NCBI GenBank assembly: GCA_002418765.1
Contig: DIET01000022.1
Coordinates: forward strand, 1 to 60,620
DNA: 60,620 bases
Direction of reading: 5' to 3'
Source of the DNA: Peptococcaceae bacterium UBA5767
GTDB taxonomy: Bacteria > Bacillota > TC1 > UBA5767
The notes under the pieces are model-generated. The model saw only the letters and a list, made by a program, of their open reading frames with translations, ran no database searches and was not told the DNA's origin. The position numbers were made by a program, and so were the translations under genes. Positions within the stretch are counted from its first letter, which is position 1, and every line of letters begins with the position of its first letter. Below are positions 1 through 8,154 of the stretch, piece after piece.

Positions 1-25
1 CCTTAAACCGCTCGGACACCTCTCC
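1..25 (-). tRNA. tRNA-Ser, 5' part only (cut by window edge)
   Basis: Read on the minus strand from base 25 down to base 1, the sequence gives a 7-base acceptor arm GGAGAGG, then T8, G9 and a D-arm beginning TCCGAGCGG. This is the usual 5' end of a bacterial tRNA-Ser (long D-arm with GCGGTTTAAGG). The anticodon and variable arm lie outside the window, so the isoacceptor is unknown. It lies downstream of serS on the same strand and has its own strong promoter in between. Confidence 0.8.
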
Positions 26-56
26 CTACACTTATCTTTGGGGTCATGCAAGCTAG

Positions 57-86
57 ATTATAGCATTGAAAAAAACGCTTTGTCAA
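57..86 (-). promoter_or_regulatory. Sigma-A promoter of tRNA-Ser
   Basis: On the minus strand a perfect -35 TTGACA (81-86) and a perfect -10 TATAAT (57-62) are separated by 18 bases. The bases before the -10 read TGC, giving an extended -10. It lies just after the serS stop and about 32 bases before the mature tRNA-Ser start, so it drives the tRNA independently of serS. Confidence 0.8.
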
Positions 87-96
87 CCGCTTTGCT

Positions 97-1368
97 TCAT
101 TTAATGAAGCGCAAGCCACCCATATAGGCAACGAGTGCGTCAGGAACTTTGACGCTTCCATCTTCTTGCTGATAGTTTTCCAAAATAGCGGCTACCGTTC
201 GTCCAATGGCCAAACCAGAACCGTTCAGCGTATGTACGTATTCCGGTTTTCCTTTTGGTTCACGACGGAACTTGATGTTGGCCCGTCTGGCTTGGAATTC
301 CTCAAAATTTGAACAAGAAGAAATTTCGCGGTATCCGCCATAACCCGGCAAATAAACTTCCAGATCTATCGTTTTGGCAGAGCTAAATCCTACATCCTTA
401 CTACATAATGAAATAAGACGATAGGGCAATGCCAATCGTTCCAGCACCATGGCAGCATCCGCAACCAAACGATCTAAAGCAGCATAGGAGTCCTCCGGAC
501 GAACAAACTGAACCATCTCTACTTTATTGAACTGATGCTGCCGAATGAGCCCCCGGGTATCCTTGCCGGCAGAACCAGCTTCCGCCCGAAAGCATGGCGT
601 GTACGCCGTAATGGATTGAGGCACCTGATCAGGCTCCAAGATTTCTTGTGCATACAAATTGGTCAACGGCACTTCAGCAGTGGGGATCAGATAATAGTCC
701 GTATCTTCCACATGGAACATATCCTCAGCAAATTTGGGCAACTGCCCTGTTCCCTGCATACTGGCCGTATTCACCATAAAAGGAGGAACAAATTCCGTAT
801 ATCCTTGCTCATCAACATGTAAATCCAGCATGAACCCAATCAAAGCTCTCTCCAGACGGGCTCCTGCACCCTTCATGTAAACAAACCGTGCTCCTGTCAC
901 TTTGCCGGCACGAGCTGGATCCATAATATCCAAAGCTTCCCCTATTTCCCAGTGCTGACGTGGTATAAAATCAAATACCGGTATCTCTCCTATCCGGCTG
1001 ATTTCCACATTGTCTTCTTCTCCTTCACCCTGCGGTACCGAATCATGCAGCATATTGGGCAATTCTAACATCAATGCTTCCATTTCCAAATCCAGTTTTC
1101 TAATATGTTCATCCAAGGTAGCAATCTCATCACCTAGCTGGCGCATCTCTTCCATCAGCACGGACGGTTCTTCACCGGATATTTTCATCTTTCCTATACG
1201 CTTAGAAACCGTATTTCTCTGGCTTTTTTTACTTTCTACTTCTCCTAGCAAAAGCCGTTTTTCTTCATCCAAAAAAACCAAATGATCAATGTCAACAGAC
1301 ACGCCACGGCGTATCAAATTGGCTTTGACTTTTTCTGGATATGTTCGTACAAAACGAATGTCAATCAT
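97..1368 (-). CDS. serS: Seryl-tRNA synthetase
   Basis: Charges tRNA-Ser with serine in the cytoplasm. The 423-residue length is normal. The N-terminal 110 residues form the long charged helical arm (coiled coil) that contacts the tRNA-Ser variable arm. The class II core follows, with motif 2 FRAEAGSAGKDTRGL and motif 3 NGSGLAIGRTVAAILENYQ near the C-terminus. The start is the ATG at 1366-1368 (MIDIRFVRTYPEKV), because GGAGG lies just upstream; a longer in-frame reading has no such support. The first 8 bases overlap the end of the amidohydrolase gene, so serS looks translationally coupled to the gyrA-amidohydrolase unit. A GCTTCATT-A-AATGAAGC palindrome spans the stop codon. The next feature downstream is a tRNA-Ser. 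Confidence 0.97.
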   Translation of the reverse strand: MIDIRFVRTYPEKVKANLIRRGVSVDIDHLVFLDEEKRLLLGEVESKKSQRNTVSKRIGKMKISGEEPSVLMEEMRQLGDEIATLDEHIRKLDLEMEALMLELPNMLHDSVPQGEGEEDNVEISRIGEIPVFDFIPRQHWEIGEALDIMDPARAGKVTGARFVYMKGAGARLERALIGFMLDLHVDEQGYTEFVPPFMVNTASMQGTGQLPKFAEDMFHVEDTDYYLIPTAEVPLTNLYAQEILEPDQVPQSITAYTPCFRAEAGSAGKDTRGLIRQHQFNKVEMVQFVRPEDSYAALDRLVADAAMVLERLALPYRLISLCSKDVGFSSAKTIDLEVYLPGYGGYREISSCSNFEEFQARRANIKFRREPKGKPEYVHTLNGSGLAIGRTVAAILENYQQEDGSVKVPDALVAYMGGLRFIK

Positions 1369-2719
1369 GATATCCTCCTGCCCGGCCAATGAGTGCCTTG
1401 GCACATCGATCTGCCGTTTCAATAATATTTTTTTCATCCATTCCCAAGAACTGATGCTGCTTGATTATAGCTATACCCCCGATATAAACGTCTGAAATGG
1501 CCTCCGGGCCAGAAGAATAAACCAAGGTGGCTACTGGATCATGCATGGGTACAGTGGTGAGCGTCGATAAAGGGTCCAACAAAAAGAAATCTGCCTTTTT
1601 CCCGACTTCCAGCGATCCGATATCCTTCTCTTTACCCAACGCTCTGGCACCGCCCATGGTAGCCATGTCGAGAACTTCCATTGCCGAAACGATATCGGGA
1701 GTTCGATGTGCCACCTTTTGTAACAATGCGGTTACCTTCAACGTTTCCAGCATATTTAAGGTGTTGTTGCTGGCCGCCCCATCTGTGCCCAACGAAATAG
1801 GAATGTGGTGATCGCGCAAAGAAGACAAAGGGCAAATCCCTGAAGCAAGAATCATGTTGGACAAAGCATTGTGGGACACCGATGCGCCACAATCAGCAAG
1901 ACGCTGTATATCCTGGTCATCGACCTGAACAAAATGAACAGCCAGAAACCGCTCATCCAGCAGACCACTATCTTGAAGATCTTTCCACAAATCGCGCCCA
2001 TACTCTTCATGCCAAATCTGTTGGTCACTATTTGTTTCCATAAGATGCATGGTCACAGGAAAACGTTCTTTTCGGCAAAAGGCGCCCAGTCGAAACAGTT
2101 CCTCGGGATTCATACACCAATTCACTGCTGGTGCCAGCCATAAATCGACCTCTGAACCGACCAATTTCTCTCGTAAACGCAATGCATCCGCAAACACCAC
2201 ATCCAGTGGCTCGCGCAACAAGGCCGGTACAAAAAGAGAAGACACGTTGAATCCCCGACCAAAAACCAAACGCATTTTTAATTCCTTGGCACTATCTATG
2301 ATCACATCTGAAGCTTGCTTGACAGGATGAACATAAGCGTAATCAAGCAATGTCGTGGTACCACTGCGTATGGCTTCCATCATGCCGGCCAATGCCGCTG
2401 CTTTCAGATCTTCCTCGGTCATATAGGGTGCATAGCGCCCAATGCTTGCCGTCCACCAATCCTCCATAGCCCGGTCTGGACCGATGCCCTTGAGAAGACT
2501 CTGAAACAGGTGGGCATGCGTATTAACGAGACCAGGAAACATCACTTTTCCATGAAAATTTTCCACTTCAGCCTGCAAAGCATGAGCCTGTTTCTCGATC
2601 AACTTGGCAGCACCTAGCGCAATGATGCGGTCATCTTCCCATAAGATGCCCGCATCACGAAATATTTCTTTTTTTCCATTCATGGAGACAATGGTACCGT
2701 GAAGAAATGCTTTGATCAT
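1361..2719 (-). CDS. ATZ/TRZ-type amidohydrolase (SAH/MTA deaminase-like)
   Basis: Metal-dependent hydrolase of the amidohydrolase superfamily, in the group with S-adenosylhomocysteine/methylthioadenosine deaminase, SsnA and TrzA. The metal site is visible: HxH at residues 68-70 in PGLVNTHAH, a later His in VTMHLMET, AVHF, and the Asp of LGTDGAASNN. The 452-residue length fits. The substrate cannot be told from sequence; an aminopurine or deoxyadenosine-like compound would be typical (inference). The ATG overlaps the gyrA stop by four bases (ATGA) and its end overlaps serS by 8 bases. It is therefore wedged between two essential housekeeping genes and probably co-translated with them. It is one of three amidohydrolases in this window. 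Confidence 0.85.
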   Translation of the reverse strand: MIKAFLHGTIVSMNGKKEIFRDAGILWEDDRIIALGAAKLIEKQAHALQAEVENFHGKVMFPGLVNTHAHLFQSLLKGIGPDRAMEDWWTASIGRYAPYMTEEDLKAAALAGMMEAIRSGTTTLLDYAYVHPVKQASDVIIDSAKELKMRLVFGRGFNVSSLFVPALLREPLDVVFADALRLREKLVGSEVDLWLAPAVNWCMNPEELFRLGAFCRKERFPVTMHLMETNSDQQIWHEEYGRDLWKDLQDSGLLDERFLAVHFVQVDDQDIQRLADCGASVSHNALSNMILASGICPLSSLRDHHIPISLGTDGAASNNTLNMLETLKVTALLQKVAHRTPDIVSAMEVLDMATMGGARALGKEKDIGSLEVGKKADFFLLDPLSTLTTVPMHDPVATLVYSSGPEAISDVYIGGIAIIKQHQFLGMDEKNIIETADRCAKALIGRAGGYHD

Positions 2720-5169
2720 GCGTCAACCTCAGCCTCATCCTCATCTTCGCGGATAGCCACCCTAGCTACAGCCACCACTTTATCTTCGTCTCCCATATTC
2801 ATCACCCGTACACCTTGCGTCACACGACCAATTTTAGAAATGTCAGCAACAGGTTCCCGAATAATCAGCCCTTCCTTAGAAATCAGCATAATATCATCAC
2901 CTTCATTGATGATCATCAAACAAACCAAAAGTCCATTACGCTTGGAACCCTTGATGGTGAATACACCTTTTCCACCTCGAGTCTGCCTACGGTATTCCGT
3001 CAGATTGGTTCGTTTGCCATATCCATTTTCACTCACAACCAGCAAATCAGCATTATCATTGACCACATCAACACCAATAACTTCATCCTGTTGATCCAAG
3101 GTGATGCCCTTCACGCCTCGGGCCGTACGACCCATTTGTCTTACATCCTCTTCTGAAAAACGAATACTGTAGCCCTGCCTGGTTCCCATGATGATTTCTT
3201 TACTGCCATCTGTCAGATTCACACTAATCAGTTCATCGTCATCGTCCAGTGTCAGAGCAATGATGCCATCCTTGCGATTGGTGTCATACGCCTGCAGACT
3301 CGATTTCTTCACAATACCTTTACGGGTAGCCGTAAACAAATACTGATCCTCATAGAACTCCTTGATGGGTATAACCGCTGTCACATATTCACCTTTATTT
3401 AAATTGAGCAAATTCACAATAGCGGATCCCTTGGCTGTCCGACCGGCTTCTGGCAACACATGCACTTTCAATCGCATCACTCGACCAGTATTGGTGAAGA
3501 ACATCAAGAAATGGTGCGTCGTAGTGATAAAGAGATGCTCTACAAAATCCTCATCTTTCTTGGTCAGTGCCTTGACCCCTTTGCCGCCTCGTTTCTGACT
3601 GCGATACGTGTTAGCGGGAAGTCGCTTGATATAGCCACGGTGGGTAATGGTGATGACGGCATCCTCTTCAGCAATGAGATCTTCTATTTCCAAATCGCCT
3701 TCATCAGCAATGATGGCCGTTCTTCTGTGATCACCGAAACGCTCGCGTACCCGGGCAAACTCCTCCTTGATAAGTCCCATCAACAACAATTCATCCGCCA
3801 AAATTCCCTGGAGATAACCGATGGTCGCTAACAGTTCCTTGTACTCATCATCCAGCTTATTACGCTCTAGAGCCGTCAATCTAGAAAGCTTCATGTCCAA
3901 AATGGCCCGGGCCTGAATGTCGCTCAACCCAATTTCTTCCATCAAAGACACCCTGGCCAGATCAACATCCTGAGAGCCACGAATGATTTTAATGATTTTC
4001 TCAATATTGTGAAGTGCCAACAGGAGGCCTTCCACAATATGGGCTCTGGCCTGTGCTTTTCTTAGCTCAAATTCTGTCCGCCTGGTAAACACGATCTTTT
4101 GATGTTCCAAATAATGATAAAGAATTTGTTTGATATTAAGCACCAATGGCTTGTTGTTGACCAGTGCCAGCATAATAATACTAAACGTCGTTTGCATCTG
4201 GGTATGCTTGAACAACTGATTGAGAATAACATCAGCATTCACACCCCGTCTTAGCTCAATAACGACACGCATTCCATTTCGGTCTGATTCATCCCGCAGA
4301 TCCACAATCCCGTCAAGCTTCTTATCACGTACCAAATGAGCAATGGTTTCAATCAATTTGGCTTTGTTTACCTGATAGGGGAGTTCATGAATAATAACAC
4401 GCTCTTTCCCATTGTTCATGTGCTCAATGGTATTCTTGGAACGAACCTTCAAAGAGCCCCGACCAGTATGATAAGCATTGTAAATCCCTTCGATGCCCAT
4501 GATGATGCCCGCTGTTGGGAAATCCGGACCTTTGATATGCTCCATCAACTCCCGAATCGTAATCTCTGGATGATCGATCAAGGCATTTAGGGCATCCAAT
4601 ACTTCCCCCATGTTGTGTGGTGGGATATTGGTAGCCATGCCCACAGCGATACCCGATGAACCATTGACCAGAAGATTGGGAAATCTAGCCGGCATCACGG
4701 TTGGTTCCTTCAAACTTTCATCATAGTTGGGTGCGTATTCCACCGTTTCCTTGTCGATATCACGAAGTAGTTCCATCGCCACTTTGGACATTTTGGCTTC
4801 CGTATACCGCATCGCAGCAGCAGAATCACCATCAACAGAACCAAAGTTGCCATGACCGTCAACCAACATATAACGATATGAGAAATTCTGTGCCATCCTG
4901 ACCATCGTGTCATACACTGCACTGTCACCGTGTGGGTGGTACTTGGCCAGTACATCACCAACCACCCAAGCTGATTTCTTGTATGGTTTGTCTGCCGTCA
5001 TACCGGTTTCATACATCGAATACAAAATGCGCCGATGCACTGGTTTCAAACCATCCCGGACATCCGGCAAAGCCCTTCCTACAATGACACTCATAGCATA
5101 ATCGATGTAAGATTTTTTCATTTCATCTTCAAGATTCACTTGAAGTATTTTCCCGTGTAAATATTCCAC
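2716..5169 (-). CDS. gyrA: DNA gyrase subunit A
   Basis: Breakage-reunion subunit of DNA gyrase, which with GyrB introduces negative supercoils. The 817 residues comprise the N-terminal winged-helix/tower domain and C-terminal beta-pinwheel repeats. The catalytic tyrosine is Tyr122 in AAMRYTEAKM. The quinolone-determining stretch YHPHGDSAVYDT keeps Ser83 and Asp87, the susceptible-type residues. A GyrA-box-like motif QRRGGKG-type (SQKRGGKGVKAL) begins the C-terminal domain. The start codon is GTG (5167-5169) behind AGGGAGAC; the next ATG would remove the conserved N-terminal strand. A four-base overlap couples it to the downstream amidohydrolase. gyrB lies upstream but is separated by two accessory genes. 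Confidence 0.98.
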   Translation of the reverse strand: MEYLHGKILQVNLEDEMKKSYIDYAMSVIVGRALPDVRDGLKPVHRRILYSMYETGMTADKPYKKSAWVVGDVLAKYHPHGDSAVYDTMVRMAQNFSYRYMLVDGHGNFGSVDGDSAAAMRYTEAKMSKVAMELLRDIDKETVEYAPNYDESLKEPTVMPARFPNLLVNGSSGIAVGMATNIPPHNMGEVLDALNALIDHPEITIRELMEHIKGPDFPTAGIIMGIEGIYNAYHTGRGSLKVRSKNTIEHMNNGKERVIIHELPYQVNKAKLIETIAHLVRDKKLDGIVDLRDESDRNGMRVVIELRRGVNADVILNQLFKHTQMQTTFSIIMLALVNNKPLVLNIKQILYHYLEHQKIVFTRRTEFELRKAQARAHIVEGLLLALHNIEKIIKIIRGSQDVDLARVSLMEEIGLSDIQARAILDMKLSRLTALERNKLDDEYKELLATIGYLQGILADELLLMGLIKEEFARVRERFGDHRRTAIIADEGDLEIEDLIAEEDAVITITHRGYIKRLPANTYRSQKRGGKGVKALTKKDEDFVEHLFITTTHHFLMFFTNTGRVMRLKVHVLPEAGRTAKGSAIVNLLNLNKGEYVTAVIPIKEFYEDQYLFTATRKGIVKKSSLQAYDTNRKDGIIALTLDDDDELISVNLTDGSKEIIMGTRQGYSIRFSEEDVRQMGRTARGVKGITLDQQDEVIGVDVVNDNADLLVVSENGYGKRTNLTEYRRQTRGGKGVFTIKGSKRNGLLVCLMIINEGDDIMLISKEGLIIREPVADISKIGRVTQGVRVMNMGDEDKVVAVARVAIREDEDEAEVDA

Positions 5170-5202
5170 TGATTCTGTCTCCCTATCTACATACTATTGT
5201 TC

Positions 5203-5208
5203 ATTATA
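5203..5208 (-). promoter_or_regulatory. Possible -10 element for gyrA
   Basis: A TATAAT hexamer on the minus strand lies about 35 bases upstream of the gyrA GTG, in the short gap after the AIRS-like gene. No convincing -35 is seen at the right distance. gyrA may therefore have its own start in addition to readthrough from upstream. Confidence 0.35.
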
Positions 5209-5228
5209 TCCTAAAATCAACGATGTTT

Positions 5229-6221
5229 CTATCCTCTCAAACGGCTTATAGCCTGTATAAGTTCGTCCCCGGACGGAACAGGAATATCCTGCCACTGGCC
5301 GTTTCTTTGCATCCTAAGTTCCTTATTCTCAAACCGGCCAATCACAAAAGCCGGTATGCCGTGTTCTTGCAAATGCCTAACCACGTTTTGTTCATCTGGT
5401 GTAGCAATAAGAAGCGATCCACTAGAGATGAGTCGTAAAGGATCCAAATCCAATGCCTCACAGATTTTGCGAGTCGAAGCAGGTATAAAAATTTGATCTG
5501 CCTGTAACGTAAGACCAAGTGAAGAAGCTTGCGCCAATTCATAACACGCTCCGAGCGTACCACCTTCTGTCACATCATGCATGGCATGGATCTCAAAATC
5601 TCTCACGAGCAATGCTTCCTGACGAATACTGATCCATTCCATCATCTTCAGCCCTTCCTGATACTCTTTTTCACTGAGGATGCTTTTCATTGCATCGGGA
5701 TAATCAGCACATAAAATGGCCGTTCCTTCTATGCCGGCACCCTTGGTCAGAATCAACCCATCATGCTCACGCACACCATCGGATCGAAGCAATTGACTTT
5801 TTGTAGCCCGACCTATGGCTGTGACACTAATGATATTCTGGGTTAACCCCGGTGTTGTCTCTGTGTGGCCACCTACAATTTCTACGTTCATTTCCTTGGC
5901 CCCACGATGCGCTGAGGCCATGATTTGTTGAGCTGTTTCAGGCGTTTCATCTTCTGCCAAAAGAATTGTCAGCAAAATGGCCACGGGCTCAGCCCCATTA
6001 GAAAGAACATCATTGCAGGAGACCAAAACCGAAAGATATCCACTTTCTACTTCTGCGTTGGTGATGGGGTCTGTCGATAAGACAACCAAATCACCATGCA
6101 AATCCAAAGCAGCACAGTCTTCTCCCACCAAAGGCCCCAGCCGGGTTTCCTTTCTCCGGGTGCCCAAATATGGAAAAATCCATTGTTTCAGTTCATCCGG
6201 GCTCAGTTTTCCTGTGGCCAT
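5229..6221 (-). CDS. AIR-synthase-related protein (HypE/ThiL-like)
   Basis: 330 residues of the PurM/HypE/ThiL/SelD superfamily. The N-terminal nucleotide-binding half has VGEDCAALDL and STDPITNAE, and the C-terminal half has a Gly-rich segment near ILTKGAGIEGTAIL. Family members use ATP to phosphorylate or dehydrate carbonyl, thiocarboxamide or phosphate substrates. No hydrogenase-maturation or thiamine gene is nearby, so the substrate is unknown. The ATG is preceded by AAGGAG. It overlaps the end of the ABC-F gene by 19 bases and precedes gyrA by about 60 bases. Confidence 0.75.
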   Translation of the reverse strand: MATGKLSPDELKQWIFPYLGTRRKETRLGPLVGEDCAALDLHGDLVVLSTDPITNAEVESGYLSVLVSCNDVLSNGAEPVAILLTILLAEDETPETAQQIMASAHRGAKEMNVEIVGGHTETTPGLTQNIISVTAIGRATKSQLLRSDGVREHDGLILTKGAGIEGTAILCADYPDAMKSILSEKEYQEGLKMMEWISIRQEALLVRDFEIHAMHDVTEGGTLGACYELAQASSLGLTLQADQIFIPASTRKICEALDLDPLRLISSGSLLIATPDEQNVVRHLQEHGIPAFVIGRFENKELRMQRNGQWQDIPVPSGDELIQAISRLRG

Positions 6222-8113
6222 GATGACGCTCCTTCCATTTTTTCAGCCAACCTCATCCATTGGTCCACCATATCTTCCAGGTTGCTTTTCTGGTGCTCCA
6301 ACGTCTGATGAATTTCCTGTAGTTTACTGTAATCCTCCGCACAACCCAGCAGTGCTTTTTCTAAATGAACAATCTCTTGCTCTAGCAAAGGGATGGCTTC
6401 TTCCAACCTAGAAAATTCCTTCTTATCCATATAGGATAATTTGGTGTCACCCTCCCTTTGTTCTGCTAAGGTCTTTGGTTTTTCTTCCGTTTTGTTTGCT
6501 TTTTTTTCTTTCGCCCCTTGCTCTTTTTTAAGCAAATAATCATTATAGTTTCCACTGTACCGCCGAATAGCGCCATGGCGGGTAAATTCAAATATGCTGT
6601 TTACACTTTTGTTTAAAAAAGTACGGTCATGTGAGACCACCAGCAAAATACCGGGAAAGTCACACAAAAAATCCTCCAACACCAATAAGGTGTCCAAATC
6701 CAAGTCATTGGTTGGCTCATCTAGCAAAAGAACGTTGGGCTCATCCATCAGTACATTCAAAATCGCCAAACGTCTACGCTCTCCACCAGAAAGCTTTTCT
6801 ACTTTGGTTTGCTGTTTATCACGAGAAAACAGGAATCGTTCCAGCCACTGAGCTGCCGATACTTCCTTATTCCTTGCATCCAAACTGTAGTGTTTTTTCT
6901 GAATTACGGTCTGCATCAACGTCAACGATTCATCCAGTTGCTCCAAATGTTGCATCAAGAAACCAATCCGCAACGTCTCCCCTCTCACAATGGTTCCGTG
7001 ATCTGGTTCTATGCTTTCTGTGAGAAGCTTAAGAAAGGTCGTTTTTCCGGTACCATTGGGACCCACCAATCCGATGCAATCCCCTTTTTTAAAGGTATAA
7101 GTAAAATCCTTGATTACCATCTTGTTCTGGAAAGATTTGCTTACGTGCTCAAGTTCAATGATTTTTTTACCGAGCCTCTGCATGGGAAAAGACAAATCCA
7201 TGTCCCGTTCTCGGTTATACTGAACCTCTTTTTCCAAGTGAACAAATCGCTCCGATCTGGCTACTTGCTTGGTTCCTCTACCTTGCACACCACTGTGTAT
7301 CCAATCTAGCTCCTGACGATACAAGGCTTGTTTCTTGTTCATCTGTTCCTCAAAAACACGCAATCGCTCTTCCTTTTTTGTCAAATAATGCTGAAAGTCT
7401 CCTTGGTGTACATAAAGCTTACCCCCATCGAGTTCAAAAATTTTCTGACTCACACGGTTCAGAAACTCCCTGTCATGGGTTACCATCAGCAAAGCAGTTT
7501 TTCTTTTTTGTAGTTTATTTTCCAACCACAGTATGCTTTCCAAGTCCAAATGATTGGTAGGCTCATCCAACAAGAGCAAATTGGCCGGTCGAATTAAGGC
7601 TCTGGCCAAGGCCAACCTTCTTTTCTGTCCCCCCGACAACGTTTCTACTTTTTGCTGCCAGTCGGTAAAACCCAATTGAGAGAGGATATTTTTTACCTCT
7701 TCCTCCATGTTCCAAAGATGAAGGCGCTCCATGACATCCGTTTGTTTCTGCAGTCGATCTTGCCAAATGGGATCTGTGGGATACATATTGCATTGCTGTA
7801 AAAGCCAGGTGTATTCCTTCAATTCATCTAGTTCGGCAGAACCATGATCAAAAATTTGTTCCAACACCGTCAATCCTGCTTGAAACTGAGGGTTTTGCTC
7901 CAAATATTCCCATTGACAAGCTTGATTTTTCATAATCTTTCCAGCATCAGGCGCCACGACACCAGCCAAGATAGCCAGTAATGTGGACTTTCCCATGCCA
8001 TTTTGTCCCACCAAGGAAATTTTTTCACCCTCCGCAATACCAAAGGACAGATCGCGTAAGAGCACTTTTTCATCATAGGCTTTGCTTATTCTATCAACTG
8101 CAATCAAATTCAT
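6203..8113 (-). CDS. ABC-F family ATPase, Uup-like
   Basis: Soluble tandem-ABC ATPase without membrane segments. ABC-F proteins act on ribosomes, in translation rescue or antibiotic protection; the Uup branch is also linked to DNA-related phenotypes. Both sites are intact: Walker A GQNGMGKST and GPNGTGKT, signatures LSGGQKRR and LSGGERRR, and Walker B motifs followed by DEPTNHLD and DEPTNDLD. A charged linker lies between the domains. A Lys/Glu-rich C-terminal tail starting near YMDKKEFSRLEEAI predicts a coiled coil, as in Uup. I prefer the ATG at 8111-8113 (MNLIAVDRIS, about 636 residues) over a TTG five codons upstream that lacks a ribosome site. It sits between gyrB and the AIRS-like gene. 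Confidence 0.88.
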   Translation of the reverse strand: MNLIAVDRISKAYDEKVLLRDLSFGIAEGEKISLVGQNGMGKSTLLAILAGVVAPDAGKIMKNQACQWEYLEQNPQFQAGLTVLEQIFDHGSAELDELKEYTWLLQQCNMYPTDPIWQDRLQKQTDVMERLHLWNMEEEVKNILSQLGFTDWQQKVETLSGGQKRRLALARALIRPANLLLLDEPTNHLDLESILWLENKLQKRKTALLMVTHDREFLNRVSQKIFELDGGKLYVHQGDFQHYLTKKEERLRVFEEQMNKKQALYRQELDWIHSGVQGRGTKQVARSERFVHLEKEVQYNRERDMDLSFPMQRLGKKIIELEHVSKSFQNKMVIKDFTYTFKKGDCIGLVGPNGTGKTTFLKLLTESIEPDHGTIVRGETLRIGFLMQHLEQLDESLTLMQTVIQKKHYSLDARNKEVSAAQWLERFLFSRDKQQTKVEKLSGGERRRLAILNVLMDEPNVLLLDEPTNDLDLDTLLVLEDFLCDFPGILLVVSHDRTFLNKSVNSIFEFTRHGAIRRYSGNYNDYLLKKEQGAKEKKANKTEEKPKTLAEQREGDTKLSYMDKKEFSRLEEAIPLLEQEIVHLEKALLGCAEDYSKLQEIHQTLEHQKSNLEDMVDQWMRLAEKMEGASSWPQEN

Positions 8114-8130
8114 AGTTTTCCCAATCAATG

Positions 8131-8154
8131 AAAGGGGCTCTGTGAGAGCCCTTT
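8131..8154 (-). terminator. Intercistronic hairpin after gyrB
   Basis: An inverted repeat (AGGGCTCT / AGAGCCCC with a 3-base loop and one bulged G) overlaps the gyrB stop. It has no clear run of T on the minus strand, so it is more likely a weak terminator or an mRNA-processing hairpin between gyrB and the ABC-F gene than a full stop. Confidence 0.45.
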
